A DNA stretch of 64,000 bases, taken from assembly GCA_031081715.1 (NCBI GenBank), contig JAVHMA010000008.1:30939-94938 (forward strand), given 5' to 3'. Positions 16,855 to 25,871 of this stretch are shown piece after piece. This DNA is from Armatimonadota bacterium (GTDB taxonomy: Bacteria > Sysuimicrobiota > Sysuimicrobiia > Sysuimicrobiales > Humicultoraceae). The notes beneath the pieces were generated by a model, which saw only the letters and a program-made list of their open reading frames with translations, was not told where the DNA came from and did no database searches. The position numbers and the translations under genes were made by a program. Numbering within the stretch: position 1 is the stretch's first letter; each line of letters starts with the position of its first letter.

Positions 16855-18294
16855 CTACTGGTCCTTCCAGGCTCGCAGGCGGTCGAAGTTGCTGTAGGTC
16901 CCCCCACCGATACTCGATCGCGGATCGTACGTGAAGGTCGTGTTGCGGTCGAACTGGATCCGCCGAGCCAGGATGGCGCCGTTTGTCAGCTGCGCCTGAT
17001 CGAGCTGGTAGCCACCCTCGGGAATGACGAACGTGCCCGCGATCAGCCCCGACTGGTTGAAGCTGACCGCCGCGCACGCGCTCACCCCCGCGTCGAGGCA
17101 GTCGCCCGGGTCACCGAGGGGCTTCGACGACACCACGTTGATGGTGAACCGGTTGCCTTCGATCGCCGCCGGGGTCGCGCCCGTCGCCGTGGACCCGAAG
17201 ATGGAGAGCTGCTCGGCGTGCAGCGCCTGGCCGGCCGCCGAGGCGGGCGACGTGGCGGGCTCGAGCAGCCACAGCACCACCCGTCCTGAACCGGTGATCA
17301 CCACCCGCGCGCACTTGCCGACCCACAGCGAGCGCATCCGGACGGTGACCGTGCCGTTGGGGTCCGTTCCCGAGTTGATGATGAGCGTCGCGCGGTCGTT
17401 GACGTTGGCGGGACACGACGCCGTTCCGGTGGACGCGAGCGTGACGCGACCGTAGTTGACAGCGGGATCGAGGGTCACGGTGGCACCCGGCCCCACGTTC
17501 AGGGGCGTCGTCCCCGGCGCTGACGGCGGGGAGAGGGTCACGGCCGGGCAGACCGACCCGGCCGGCTGGTTGGGTGCGATCGTGCCCTCGATCTGCGTGG
17601 AGTTGCACGCGCCGCCGCCGCAGGTGATGGTGCCCACGGCGTACGCGCTTCCGGTGTACGGAAACGGCGGGGTGATCGAGGGTGCCGGGCAGGCGCCGCC
17701 CGCCAAGGAATCGCAGATCCGGGACGGGGTCCCGCCGCGCGCCAGGGTGAGCGCGGCGTTGCTGCCTACATCGCCGTAGATGCGGACACCCTGGTCGAGG
17801 TTTACGCCGTCGTAGCCGCACACCGCGAACGAGCTCGTCGCCGAGGTGGTACCCTCGACGATCGCGGTCACCACGCGAGCCGGACCGGCGGCCGCGAGCG
17901 TCCCGGTGGAGGTGATGCGCCGGAAGGCCGGCTGGGCGCCGGCGCAGGCCCCGGGGTTCGGGCTGCTGCCGTTGAGGCACCGGACGACGACCACCGCCTG
18001 GCCGAGCGGCACGCTGCCGTCGGTGATCGGGACGGTCTCACCGGTGTACGTGTCGGCGCCCGCGGTCTGGAGCCGCGCCATCGCGTAGTGCACGCCGGCC
18101 TCGGCCACGTTGAACACCTGCACCGCCTGCTGCTGCCGGATGCCGGCGGCCAGATCCGCGTTGGTAATCGCCATGACCATCAGGGTGATCAGAGCGATCA
18201 GCGTCACCATCAGGAGGACGGTGAGTAGCGCGGCCCCGCGCTCGCGCCCGTCGCGCCGAACGGTCAGGCGCCCCATCGCGCGCGGCGGGCTCAC
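16855..18294 (-). CDS. PilX-like minor pilin / pilus-assembly protein, second set
   Basis: 479 residues with a GTG start overlapping the previous stop (GTGA). The N-terminal ERGAALLTVLLMVTLIALI is a prepilin-type helix; no Glu at +5, as usual for PilX/GspK-type proteins. A PilX_N motif follows (QAVQVFNVAEAGVHYAMARL). The remainder is Gly/Thr/Pro-rich, low-complexity and beta-rich, with several cysteine pairs (VCGYDG, ICDSLAGGAC, ITCGGGAC), suited to an extracellular tip subunit. It ends the minor-pilin operon. A longer frame running to 18804 is a shadow over the PilW gene. Confidence 0.8.
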   Translation of the reverse strand: MSPPRAMGRLTVRRDGRERGAALLTVLLMVTLIALITLMVMAITNADLAAGIRQQQAVQVFNVAEAGVHYAMARLQTAGADTYTGETVPITDGSVPLGQAVVVVRCLNGSSPNPGACAGAQPAFRRITSTGTLAAAGPARVVTAIVEGTTSATSSFAVCGYDGVNLDQGVRIYGDVGSNAALTLARGGTPSRICDSLAGGACPAPSITPPFPYTGSAYAVGTITCGGGACNSTQIEGTIAPNQPAGSVCPAVTLSPPSAPGTTPLNVGPGATVTLDPAVNYGRVTLASTGTASCPANVNDRATLIINSGTDPNGTVTVRMRSLWVGKCARVVITGSGRVVLWLLEPATSPASAAGQALHAEQLSIFGSTATGATPAAIEGNRFTINVVSSKPLGDPGDCLDAGVSACAAVSFNQSGLIAGTFVIPEGGYQLDQAQLTNGAILARRIQFDRNTTFTYDPRSSIGGGTYSNFDRLRAWKDQ

Positions 18295-18989
18295 GGGTTG
18301 GTCTCCTGTCCGGGGATCCAGTTGCTGGTGTCCGGTCTCGGGTTCCGCAACATGATGAGGCGGCTGAAGGTCTGCGTCTGCACCCCGGACCTCCCTTCCT
18401 CGCCCTGCACGGTGAGGGAGACCCGGATCACTCGGATGCTGCGGATCGCCTCGGCGTCGGTCGTGGGCACGGTGATCGGGTCGCCGGTCCGCGTGAAGTA
18501 CTCGAAGGCCAGGTTCGCCACGGCGATGCTCGGGTTCGACACCACCGACGACACCGGCACCCAGGCGCCGCTGCACGATCCGCGCTCCTCGACCACGCGG
18601 CCGCCCTGCAACCGGTAGCCGAGCGTGATGACCTCGTTGCCGGCCACGGTATCGCTGTTGAGGATCTCGCCGCTGACGTAGACGCGATCGGGCTGCGGCC
18701 GCAGCGAGGCGTCCAGGGCGACGACCATGTCCTGGCAGCGGACCTGGGGCTGCGCGCCCGGCAGGACGTTGAGACCCGCGTTGCGGAGCCGCTCCGCCAT
18801 CCACTCCAGCGTCTGTCGGGCCGTCTCGGTGTCCGCGGAGCGGACGGCGACGATCATCTTGCTGCGGGTGGCCGCGCCCACGAGCACGGTCAACCCGCCG
18901 AGCACGAGCGCCATGACGCCGAGGGCCACCAGGACCTCAATCAGCGTCATGCCGCGTTCGCGGCTACGGGTAGTTGAAGCGCGCCACAT
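18291..18989 (-). CDS. PilW-like minor pilin, second set
   Basis: 232 residues. The class III signal peptide is RERG then MTLIEVLVALGVMALVLGG with the conserved Glu at +5, so it should be processed by prepilin peptidase PilD and enter the pilus or its priming complex. The central pattern DTETARQTLEWMAERLRNAG is typical of PilW family proteins, and two cysteines may form a disulfide (VRCQDM, GSCSGA). It overlaps the PilV-like gene by 26 bp and the PilX-like gene by 4 bp, consistent with strict co-translation. Confidence 0.82.
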   Translation of the reverse strand: MWRASTTRSRERGMTLIEVLVALGVMALVLGGLTVLVGAATRSKMIVAVRSADTETARQTLEWMAERLRNAGLNVLPGAQPQVRCQDMVVALDASLRPQPDRVYVSGEILNSDTVAGNEVITLGYRLQGGRVVEERGSCSGAWVPVSSVVSNPSIAVANLAFEYFTRTGDPITVPTTDAEAIRSIRVIRVSLTVQGEEGRSGVQTQTFSRLIMLRNPRPDTSNWIPGQETNP

Positions 18990-19428
18990 AGGTCACCAGG
19001 ATCGTATACGGCGGGGAGGAGGGAGTCCGGTACAACCGCACCGCGAGCCGCTTCAGCGGCAGGCCCGGCACCTCGGTCACCTCGACCTCCGCCTGGAAGA
19101 ACCCCGCGGGGATGCGCGGCTCCTGCAGGCCGCCGTAGTCGGGCAGGTAGCCGGTCGTCGGGTCGTTGGCCGGGTCGGTCGGGTCGGGAATCCGGCGCGG
19201 CGTGACGGTGGCGGCGATACCGTACCCCTGCACGCGCAGGAAGTCGAGCTCCGACTGCACCCAGGCCGCGGCCTGCGCGCGGTCGTAGCCCCGCCGCGTC
19301 TCGGTCATCGAGTTGAGCAGCCCGCCGAGCGACGTCGCCGCGACGAGACCGAGGATGGCCATCGCCACGACGACCTCGACGAGGGTGAACCCGGCCTGCG
19401 TCCGCTCGGTGCTCGTCTCAGTTCTCAT
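18964..19428 (-). CDS. PilV-like minor pilin, second set
   Basis: 154 residues. Prepilin cleavage is expected at QAG then FTLVEVVVAMAILGLVAATS, with Glu at +5. A PilV-like C-terminal part (VEVTEVPGLPLKRLAVRLYR ... ILVTYVARFNYP) matches the short globular domain of minor pilins. It overlaps fimT-like and PilW-like neighbours in the same operon. Start MRTETSTERTQAG is the only ATG ahead of the signal sequence. Confidence 0.82.
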   Translation of the reverse strand: MRTETSTERTQAGFTLVEVVVAMAILGLVAATSLGGLLNSMTETRRGYDRAQAAAWVQSELDFLRVQGYGIAATVTPRRIPDPTDPANDPTTGYLPDYGGLQEPRIPAGFFQAEVEVTEVPGLPLKRLAVRLYRTPSSPPYTILVTYVARFNYP

Positions 19429-19849
19429 CCACGAAAACCCGTCCGGTGCCCGGTTCGATCGTGATCGTGTACGACCGCCCGGTCGTGCTGCTCAGCGTCA
19501 ACGTGCCGACGCCCGAGGGCACGCCGCGGCGGTCGAACGTGACGGTCTGCAGGGTGCTGCCGAAGGTGATATGGGAGGGGAGCACCTCGCGCCGGAGCGT
19601 CGTGCCCCCCGCGACGCTCACGGTGAACGTCCGGTCCTGAAACGTGGCGTTGACGGTCGTGCGGCGCGTGACCGCGGCCTGCTGCGCCGCGGTTAGCTCG
19701 TGCACGAGCGTGCGAGCCCAGCCATCGGCCTCCTCGCGCGCGAGCGCGGTGCGGAAGTTGCTCGCGCCCACGGCGAGCAGCACCGCCGCGAGCGCGCCGA
19801 CAACGACGGCCTCGAGCAGCGTGTAGCCGTACTGGCCGAGCGTGCGCAC
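19418..19849 (-). CDS. FimT/GspH-like minor pilin, second set
   Basis: 143 residues from a GTG start. The signal is QYG then YTLLEAVVVGALAAVLLAVG with Glu at +5. The globular half contains LVHELTAAQQAAVTRRTTVN and ends in a GspH-like strand pattern (LTLSSTTGRSYTITIEPGTG). It opens the second minor-pilin set after a 135-bp gap in which I see only a GGAGG upstream of the start and no convincing promoter or second riboswitch. FimT-type pilins include DNA-binding subunits in competence pili, which cannot be judged here. Confidence 0.82.
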   Translation of the reverse strand: MRTLGQYGYTLLEAVVVGALAAVLLAVGASNFRTALAREEADGWARTLVHELTAAQQAAVTRRTTVNATFQDRTFTVSVAGGTTLRREVLPSHITFGSTLQTVTFDRRGVPSGVGTLTLSSTTGRSYTITIEPGTGRVFVDEN

Positions 19850-19984
19850 CGATGGGTCCCTCCCTCGGGTGGGCAGCCCTTCGCCACGACGCAGGCGTCA
19901 GGCGCCCGGGCGGTCGCAGGGCAACGCGTGCAGGCTGGTCCCGGTTAGAAGTATGCCCTCTGGAGTGGTAACCCAGACCCGGGG

Positions 19985-21715
19985 TCAGTAGAGCTCCCGC
20001 CAGTTCAGCACCTGGACCGGGTTCCCCGGCTGGAGGATGATCTCTCGCGTCCAGGCAGGCAGGTGCGTCAGCATGTCCGGCATCTGCCAGAAGTCCGGCA
20101 CCTGGCCCAGGCCCATGCCGCGGGTCATCAGGATCCCATACCATTGCAGCTTGCGCACGATCGTGAAGAGCGCGGACGAACCCCGGGCGCCCACGATGGC
20201 CATCAGGTTCATCTCCTGGGCGCAGGCGTTGGCGTTGAGGTTCGCGTGAGCGCTCCCATTCACGACGAACACGGCTACGTCCGGGCTGTTCGGGTGCGAC
20301 GCGTTGACGCGCGCGTATGTCGAGAGCGGGTTGTCGGTGCCGGGGCTCCCCAGGCAGGGCGAAATGCGGGCCCGCAAGCTGTAGCCCGGGTGGCTGCCAG
20401 TCTGCGTCCCGCACAGGCTGTTCAGGTTGAAGTCGAGCGCGCATCCGGACTGCGCCGTCACCTGCCCCGGCGCCACGGCCGACGGCTGGTTCCCGACCAC
20501 GATCGTGCCGCGCCCCTCGTACCGGATGTCCCGGCCGATCCTGACGCCGCCGGGCACGTAGATGGGGCGCGTGTCGTTGCGGAAGACGAGCTGTGCCGTG
20601 GCGTCGGTCGGGTCCCACATGAGCCGGAACTGTCCCCCTGCCCGGACCTGGGAGATACTGGCCGGGTACCCACCGCACGGGTTGGCTGGATCGACGGTGG
20701 GAGGCGGCAGGAAGAACGTGTCGGTCGCCACGGTACCGGCGAGCACCAGGTTCGGCGGGCTCGGGGTCTCGGCGATCCACCCGCTCCCCTGCCAGCGGCA
20801 CCGCACGAACTGCAGCGTACCGCCGCTCTGCCGCAGCAGGTTGCCGGGCGTGGTCAGGGCCCGCTGCGTCTCGGCGACCACGTCGGGGTAGAACGGCGGC
20901 AGGACCGTGCTGTCCAGGTTGGTCGGGTTGAAGTTGGTGCTCACCCGCCCGGTGATGCTGCCCCCGATGTGAACCCAGTGGTACGGGTTGCCGATCGTCG
21001 GGTTGCCGGTCGTCGTGTCCAGGTTGCGCTGGATGTACAGATGATTGAGGAAGCGCGGCGCGTCGGCGAGCGACACGTACCGGTCGTTGAAGAACCCGGC
21101 CTGCGCGGCGCCGCGCAGGACCAGGTTGCCCTCGATGTACGCCGACCCGTGGAACTGCAGGCTTCCGCCGCCGCTGATGGCGGTGGTGTCCACGTCCAGG
21201 ATGGAGTACATCATGAAGTCGGCCCCGGTGGCCCTGCGCAGTTCGAACTCGATGGTCCGGGTGGCGCCGCGGACGGTTCCGATGGCGCGGACGGTGATGT
21301 TGGCGGCCGGGTCGCGTCCTGCGATGCGACGCACCGCCACGGTGAACGTGCCCACCGGGCACGGCGAGGTCGCGCAGATCGGCGAGTCGGGGTCCGGGAA
21401 CGCCGTGTTGGCGAGCGGTCGGGGCGAGTTGGCGCAACAGGTCGTCCAGGAGACGGACGAGGTCGCCTGATCGCTCCAGTCCGCATCGGGGTCGCCGCGC
21501 AGCAAGTCGATCGCCAGCTCCGCGCCGGCCTCGGCGGCGAGGAACGCCTGGCTCGAGCGATCGACCGTGGTCGCCGTCGAGTACTCGGACACGGCCAGAT
21601 TCGCGAGCCCGGCCGAGACGATGGCCAGCACCATGATGACGACGAGCGCCATGAGCATGGCCATGCCCGCCTCGCCGGCACCGCCGCGGCCCGGCCTCCA
21701 GCCTGCTGTACGCAT
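19985..21715 (-). CDS. PilX-like minor pilin / pilus-assembly protein, first set
   Basis: 576 residues from ATG at 21715. The N-terminal helix GEAGMAMLMALVVIMVLAIV lacks the +5 Glu, as in PilX/PulK-type proteins, and is followed by SSQAFLAAEAGAELAIDLLR, the PilX N-terminal motif. The body is long, beta-rich and Gly/Asn/Thr-rich with a cysteine pair (CCANSP) and DUF4900-like stretches (YIEGNLVLRGAAQAGFFNDR). It probably functions on the pilus tip or in pilus priming. The upstream extension in frame is discarded because it overlaps the PilW gene. Confidence 0.78.
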   Translation of the reverse strand: MRTAGWRPGRGGAGEAGMAMLMALVVIMVLAIVSAGLANLAVSEYSTATTVDRSSQAFLAAEAGAELAIDLLRGDPDADWSDQATSSVSWTTCCANSPRPLANTAFPDPDSPICATSPCPVGTFTVAVRRIAGRDPAANITVRAIGTVRGATRTIEFELRRATGADFMMYSILDVDTTAISGGGSLQFHGSAYIEGNLVLRGAAQAGFFNDRYVSLADAPRFLNHLYIQRNLDTTTGNPTIGNPYHWVHIGGSITGRVSTNFNPTNLDSTVLPPFYPDVVAETQRALTTPGNLLRQSGGTLQFVRCRWQGSGWIAETPSPPNLVLAGTVATDTFFLPPPTVDPANPCGGYPASISQVRAGGQFRLMWDPTDATAQLVFRNDTRPIYVPGGVRIGRDIRYEGRGTIVVGNQPSAVAPGQVTAQSGCALDFNLNSLCGTQTGSHPGYSLRARISPCLGSPGTDNPLSTYARVNASHPNSPDVAVFVVNGSAHANLNANACAQEMNLMAIVGARGSSALFTIVRKLQWYGILMTRGMGLGQVPDFWQMPDMLTHLPAWTREIILQPGNPVQVLNWRELY

Positions 21716-21725
21716 GGGCTCTCTC

Positions 21726-22343
21726 CTACCGCCGCAGGTAGACATCGGTGGACATTCCCAGCGTGCCCGGGCTCTCGAGCCCGCGCGCCTGAATCGTGAT
21801 CTGAATCCGCCGCACCGACGAGCGCACCAGCGGATCGGCGAGCGCGGCGGCGGCGAGCGGGGCACCGGCGCCGGGGGAGTCGTCGAAGTAGCGGAGCGAG
21901 AGGCCGGTCACCGTCAGGTTCCGGACCTCGACGTTCGCAGTGAGCGGGTCGCCCACCGCGGAGCCACACAGGCTGGTGTCGGCCGGGATCGGCTCGATGC
22001 GGCTGGCGTACACGACGGCCTCCGTGGTGTTGAGGTAGATGCGGTGGCACTCGATCACGCCATTCCCGTCGGTGTCGCCCGCGAAGACCACGTCGGCCCC
22101 CTCCGCGCGCAGGAGCGGCACACCCTCGAAGCCGCTGCCAGCAGCCCGCAGCCGCCGCGCGGTCCAATCCAGCACCAGACGCGCGTTGTGCTGTTCTCCG
22201 GCGAACTGCTGCGCGGTGATCCACGCGCGCATCGAGCCCTTCAGCCCGGCGAAGATCCCGCCGGCCGCGAGCGCCATGACCGTCAGGCCCACCACGACGT
22301 CCATCAGCGCGGCGCCGCGCGCGCGTCTCAGGTCGATGCCCAT
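21726..22343 (-). CDS. PilW-like minor pilin, first set
   Basis: 205 residues. ATG at 22343 (MGIDLRRARGAALMDVVVGL) has GGAGGGG 7 bases upstream and beats the ATG 21 bases earlier. The signal helix follows RG; +5 is Asp instead of the usual Glu, an uncommon but conservative change. QQFAGEQHNARLVLDWTARR is the PilW-like heptad segment, and the tail is beta-rich (RRIQITIQARGLESPGTLGM). It lies between the PilV- and PilX-like genes of the first set. Confidence 0.78.
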   Translation of the reverse strand: MGIDLRRARGAALMDVVVGLTVMALAAGGIFAGLKGSMRAWITAQQFAGEQHNARLVLDWTARRLRAAGSGFEGVPLLRAEGADVVFAGDTDGNGVIECHRIYLNTTEAVVYASRIEPIPADTSLCGSAVGDPLTANVEVRNLTVTGLSLRYFDDSPGAGAPLAAAALADPLVRSSVRRIQITIQARGLESPGTLGMSTDVYLRR

Positions 22344-22377
22344 GCAAGGCCCCTCCGGTCGCATCGCATCCCCACCC

Positions 22378-22884
22378 CTACGGCCCGGGGACGCGCGCGG
22401 CCATTCCGGTGTGCGCGATCAGGAACGGCGGACCGCCCGGCGATCCACCCGGGCAGTTGGTGAAGATCTCGACGGTCACCAGCCGCAGCGTCGAAGGATC
22501 CCGCCCGCCGGCGCCGTCCCAATCGGCGAGCCGTACCACGCCGCACTGGAATCCCAACGGGAGCGCCGGCGCCTGCGCGTACCTGCTGCCCGCACCCGCC
22601 GGGAGCGGAATCGAGCACGGCACGGTGGGGCACTCCGCGACCAGGGCCGGAAACCCCAGCTTGCGCGTGTACTCGACGACACCCTGGGTCCAGGCGGTGG
22701 CCTGCGACCGTAGCCGCGCGCCGAGCTCGTCGTTGGCGCCCCGCCCGACGAGCGTGAGCGTTGTCACGATGACACGCCCGGTGAGCACGACCACGGCCAC
22801 GATGAGCAGCAGCGCGACCAGCGACTCCAGTGTGGTGAACCCCGGAGCACCCGCGCGCGGCCGTCCACGTTCGACCGATCTCAT
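22378..22884 (-). CDS. PilV-like minor pilin, first set
   Basis: 168 residues. Prepilin signal GAPG then FTTLESLVALLLIVAVVVLT, with Glu at +5. The short globular domain contains a likely disulfide pair (AECPTVPC) and ends in IFTNCPGGSPGGPPFLIAHT. It starts 5 bp after the fimT-like stop, so the two are co-translated. A longer frame extends upstream but overlaps the fimT-like gene. Confidence 0.8.
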   Translation of the reverse strand: MRSVERGRPRAGAPGFTTLESLVALLLIVAVVVLTGRVIVTTLTLVGRGANDELGARLRSQATAWTQGVVEYTRKLGFPALVAECPTVPCSIPLPAGAGSRYAQAPALPLGFQCGVVRLADWDGAGGRDPSTLRLVTVEIFTNCPGGSPGGPPFLIAHTGMAARVPGP

Positions 22885-22889
22885 GGCAC

Positions 22890-23432
22890 CTACCTCGTGA
22901 CGGTAATCCGCCCCGTGCTCGGGGCGACGACCACACGGTACTGGCGGCCGCGGTAGGTCAGCGTGATGGTCTGAACCGGAGCCTGCGCGCCCGCGGCGAC
23001 GGGCGTCCCGGCCCCCGAGAAGAGAATCGCCTGGCCGCTGAACGGCGCCGCACACGCATCCGGGGGCGTGGGCGTGATCGTGATGACGATTCCACCCTGG
23101 AGTTCGTGGCCCACCGCCGCGCGCTTGATCACCGCGCCCGCCGTGGCACCGGTCCGCGCCACCGCGTCGTCATAGTTGACCGGATACACCTGGTAGCCCC
23201 CGGCGTGGAGGCAGAACTCGACGCGCGGGCCGCTGCCGGCCCTGGCGATCGCCGTCTGCTGCGCGAACCGCAGGTCGGCCTGGATCAGGTGGGCGGCGGT
23301 CTGCAGCGTGCGGTCGGCCACGAACCCCAAATACGACGGCACCGCGAGCGCGAGCATCACGGCCACCAGCACCACGGCGACCACGGCCTCGATGAGGGCA
23401 AACCCGGCCGCGTCACCACGTCGTTTCATCAT
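22890..23432 (-). CDS. FimT/GspH-like minor pilin, first gene of the operon
   Basis: 180 residues from ATG at 23432 (a second ATG follows directly), with GAGGTG upstream. The signal is DAAG then FALIEAVVAVVLVAVMLALA with Glu at +5. The segment LRFAQQTAIARAGSGPRVEF and the strand-rich C-terminus (TITLTYRGRQYRVVVAPSTG) match GspH/FimT. It is the first gene downstream of the c-di-GMP-I aptamer and its terminator. Confidence 0.83.
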   Translation of the reverse strand: MMKRRGDAAGFALIEAVVAVVLVAVMLALAVPSYLGFVADRTLQTAAHLIQADLRFAQQTAIARAGSGPRVEFCLHAGGYQVYPVNYDDAVARTGATAGAVIKRAAVGHELQGGIVITITPTPPDACAAPFSGQAILFSGAGTPVAAGAQAPVQTITLTYRGRQYRVVVAPSTGRITVTR

Positions 23433-23458
23433 AATCCGCACCTCGCCCCACCCACTCC

Positions 23459-23495
23459 AAAACACAAGAGGGCCTCACCAAAGCGAAGCCCTCTT
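23459..23495 (-). terminator. Terminator hairpin after the c-di-GMP aptamer
   Basis: Arms AAGAGGGC (23495-23488) and GCCCTCTT (23473-23466), then GTGTTTT. It lies between the aptamer and the first pilin gene, so it probably acts as the riboswitch expression platform. Confidence 0.7.
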
Positions 23496-23496
23496 C

Positions 23497-23580
23497 GGCA
23501 GTTCGGCCGGCCCGGCTCTGACCTGGCCCCGTAACTTTGCGCCCCGCGGATCGCTCCGGGGTTGCCCGTTCGGAGGGTGA
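23497..23580 (-). promoter_or_regulatory. Cyclic-di-GMP-I (GEMM) riboswitch aptamer
   Basis: Minus-strand sequence matches the GEMM-I layout: GGGCAACCCC, a hairpin capped by a GCGA (GNRA) tetraloop, GGGGCGCAAAGTTACGGGGC, a second arm ending GAGCCGGGCCGGCC. The invariant GCAAAG and the AGCCGG joining segment are present. A terminator and then the minor-pilin operon follow. Upstream I see a weak -10-like TAAACT at 23614-23609 without a good -35. c-di-GMP is expected to switch pilin transcription; whether it turns it on or off cannot be decided by eye. Confidence 0.8.
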
Positions 23581-23769
23581 CGCGCCCGGCGCGCCACGCG
23601 CCGTCTTCAGTTTACGTGACGGAGCCCCCGCGCGCATCGTTCGCCGGGGCAGAGGGCTCTCCTTCCGGCGGACGTTTCGAGGACCCACCGCCGGGCGGAT
23701 CTGGACGATCCGAGGCGGGTCTGGTGGCGCCTCGGCGCAACCTTGGGGGAAGGTCGGAGGCGGTCACCG

Positions 23770-25848
23770 CTACGCGCGGTCCGGTGCGCCGCCGCCCAGG
23801 AGCCGGCTCGAGTTCAGCAGGATCAGCAGGTCGGGGACGACCTGCGCGGCCGCCGCCAGCACCGGCGGGAGCAGTCCCGAGGCCGCGAGCGTGATCCCGA
23901 CCACGTTGTACGTCACCGCGCCGATCAGGTTCTGGCGGATGACGCCGAAAGCGCGGCGGCCCAGCCGCACGACGTGCGGCACGAGCATCCAGTTCTCGGG
24001 CACGACCGCGACGTCGGCGGCCTCCAGCGCCGCGCCTGTCGCGGCGCCGACCGCGATGCCGACATCGGCCGCCGCCAGCGCCGGCGCGTCGTTGATGCCA
24101 TCGCCGACCATCGCGACGGTGCGCCCCTCACGCTGCAGCCGTCGGACGTGGTCGATCTTCCCTTCGGGCAATAGCGCCGCCTGGTAGTCCACGGCGAGCG
24201 CGCCGGCCACCGCGGCCGCGGCGCGCGGGTTGTCGCCGGTGAGCATGCTGATCTGGCGGAACCCCAGGCGGCGCAGCGCGGCCAGCGCGGCCGGCACCTC
24301 GGGTCGCGGCGCGTCCGCGAGCGCGAGTAGCCCGACGGTCGCGCCGTCTTCGGCGACCAGGACCACCGTGTGGCCCTCGGCTTCGAGCGTCCGACCCAAC
24401 GCCTCGAGCCGCTCCGGCACGGGCACGCCCACCTCGTCGAGCAGCCGGCGGCTGCCGACGGCGATCTGCCCACGGGCCTCGCGCAGCACCACGCCCCGGC
24501 CCGGCGAGACGTCCACCACGGCGTCCGCGCCGGCGATGGGCGGCGTACCAGCGGCGGCCACGATCGCGGCCGCGAGCGGGTGCTCGGAGAAGCGCTCGGC
24601 GCGGGCGGCCAGGGCGAGCACCTGATCGGCCGTGCGGCCGTCCGCCGGATGCACGCCGGTGAGGCGGGGCTGCCCGGCAGTCAGCGTCCCGGTCTTGTCG
24701 AGGAGCAGCACGTCCGCGCGCGCGAGCGCCTCGAGCGCCGCACCACCCTTGATGAGCACACCCTCCCGCGCGGCCCGGCCGACCGCGGCCAGCACCGCCA
24801 CCGGGGTCGCGAGCGCGATCCCGCACGAGCACGAGACCACCAGCACCGCCACCGCGGCCTGCGGCGACCCGCCGAGGAGCCACGCCGCCGCCGCCGCCGC
24901 GGCCACGATCGGAATGTAGTACGCGGTGACGCGATCCGCGAACCGCTGCGCGCGGCTCTTGCGGATCTCGGCCTCCTCGACCAGCCGGATGATGCGGCCG
25001 AAGGTGCTATCGGGCCCGACGTGCTCGGCGCGCACCCGCAGCATGCCGTCGAGGGCAAGGGTGGCCGCGAGTACCGGCTGCCCCGGCTCGCGCTCCACCG
25101 GGACAGATTCGCCGGTGACCGGCGCCTGGTCCACGGCCGCGCGGCCGCCGATCACCGTGCCGTCTACCGGGATGCGCTCGCCCGGCTTGACGAGCACGAC
25201 CTCGCCGCGCGCGACGGCGTCGGCAGGCACCACCACCTCTGCGCCGTCGCGCTCGACGCGCGCGTCCATCGGCCGCAGCGCCACCAGCTCGCGGATGGCC
25301 GCGCGCGCGCGGCCGGCGGTGTAGGCGTCGAGCGCGTCGGCCAGCCGCATGAAGAACACGATGACCGCGGCCGCGCCGGCCTCGCCGATCGCCAGCGCGC
25401 CGGCGATGCCGAGTGTCATCAGCGCGTGCGGGGTCACCGTGCGCGCGCGCAGCGCAAGGGCGACCTTGCGAAAGATGGGCAGGCCGCCGGCAAGCACCGC
25501 GGCCACGGCGACGGGCCACGGGACCCATCGGGACGCGACATCCGCCCACCCGAGACGCTCCGCCGCGAGCCCGGCGAGCACGGCCAGCGCCACGCCGACC
25601 ACGAGCACGCCCGACGCGATCTCCGGGAGCCGCGGGGGCGCGTGCCGGTCCGGGAGCGCGCGGACCGTGTAGCCGAGCGCCTCGACCGTGCGGGCGAGGA
25701 CGCCGGCGGAGGTCACCGCCGGGTCGAAGACCACCGTGGCGCGCTCCGCGGCCAGCGAGACCTGCACGTCTCGCACGCCGGCGGTCCGCCGCAGCGCGCG
25801 CTCGATCTTCAGCGCGCAGTTGGCGCAGTCCATGCCGGCGATCGGCAA
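23770..25848 (-). CDS. P1B-type heavy-metal transporting ATPase with unusual CSC motif
   Basis: About 692 residues. An N-terminal heavy-metal domain (PIAGMDCANCALKIERAL; Cys 8 and 11) is followed by membrane helices, the A-domain VTGES, the phosphorylation site DKTGTLT, SEHPLA, MLTGDN and GDGINDAPAL. All catalytic motifs are intact. The TM metal-site motif is SCSCGIALATP, so the usual Pro of CPC is Ser. The downstream helices read TYNVVGITLAASGLL and LLILLNSSRLL. It follows a CmtR-like repressor by 23 bp, favouring Cd/Pb/Zn efflux over copper (inference). The start is uncertain: TTG at 25848 is the nearest option. Confidence 0.88.
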   Translation of the reverse strand: MPIAGMDCANCALKIERALRRTAGVRDVQVSLAAERATVVFDPAVTSAGVLARTVEALGYTVRALPDRHAPPRLPEIASGVLVVGVALAVLAGLAAERLGWADVASRWVPWPVAVAAVLAGGLPIFRKVALALRARTVTPHALMTLGIAGALAIGEAGAAAVIVFFMRLADALDAYTAGRARAAIRELVALRPMDARVERDGAEVVVPADAVARGEVVLVKPGERIPVDGTVIGGRAAVDQAPVTGESVPVEREPGQPVLAATLALDGMLRVRAEHVGPDSTFGRIIRLVEEAEIRKSRAQRFADRVTAYYIPIVAAAAAAAWLLGGSPQAAVAVLVVSCSCGIALATPVAVLAAVGRAAREGVLIKGGAALEALARADVLLLDKTGTLTAGQPRLTGVHPADGRTADQVLALAARAERFSEHPLAAAIVAAAGTPPIAGADAVVDVSPGRGVVLREARGQIAVGSRRLLDEVGVPVPERLEALGRTLEAEGHTVVLVAEDGATVGLLALADAPRPEVPAALAALRRLGFRQISMLTGDNPRAAAAVAGALAVDYQAALLPEGKIDHVRRLQREGRTVAMVGDGINDAPALAAADVGIAVGAATGAALEAADVAVVPENWMLVPHVVRLGRRAFGVIRQNLIGAVTYNVVGITLAASGLLPPVLAAAAQVVPDLLILLNSSRLLGGGAPDRA

Positions 25849-25871
25849 CTCGAGGTGCGTGGCCGTGGTCG

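Noticed and set aside
18295..18804. N-terminal extension of the last PilX-like gene
   Set aside because: It overlaps the PilW-like gene in another frame, while the GTGA start at 18294 precedes a normal pilin helix.
19850..19984. A second c-di-GMP riboswitch before the second pilin set
   Set aside because: The 135-bp gap lacks the GCAAAG block and GNRA hairpin, so only read-through from the first leader is supported.
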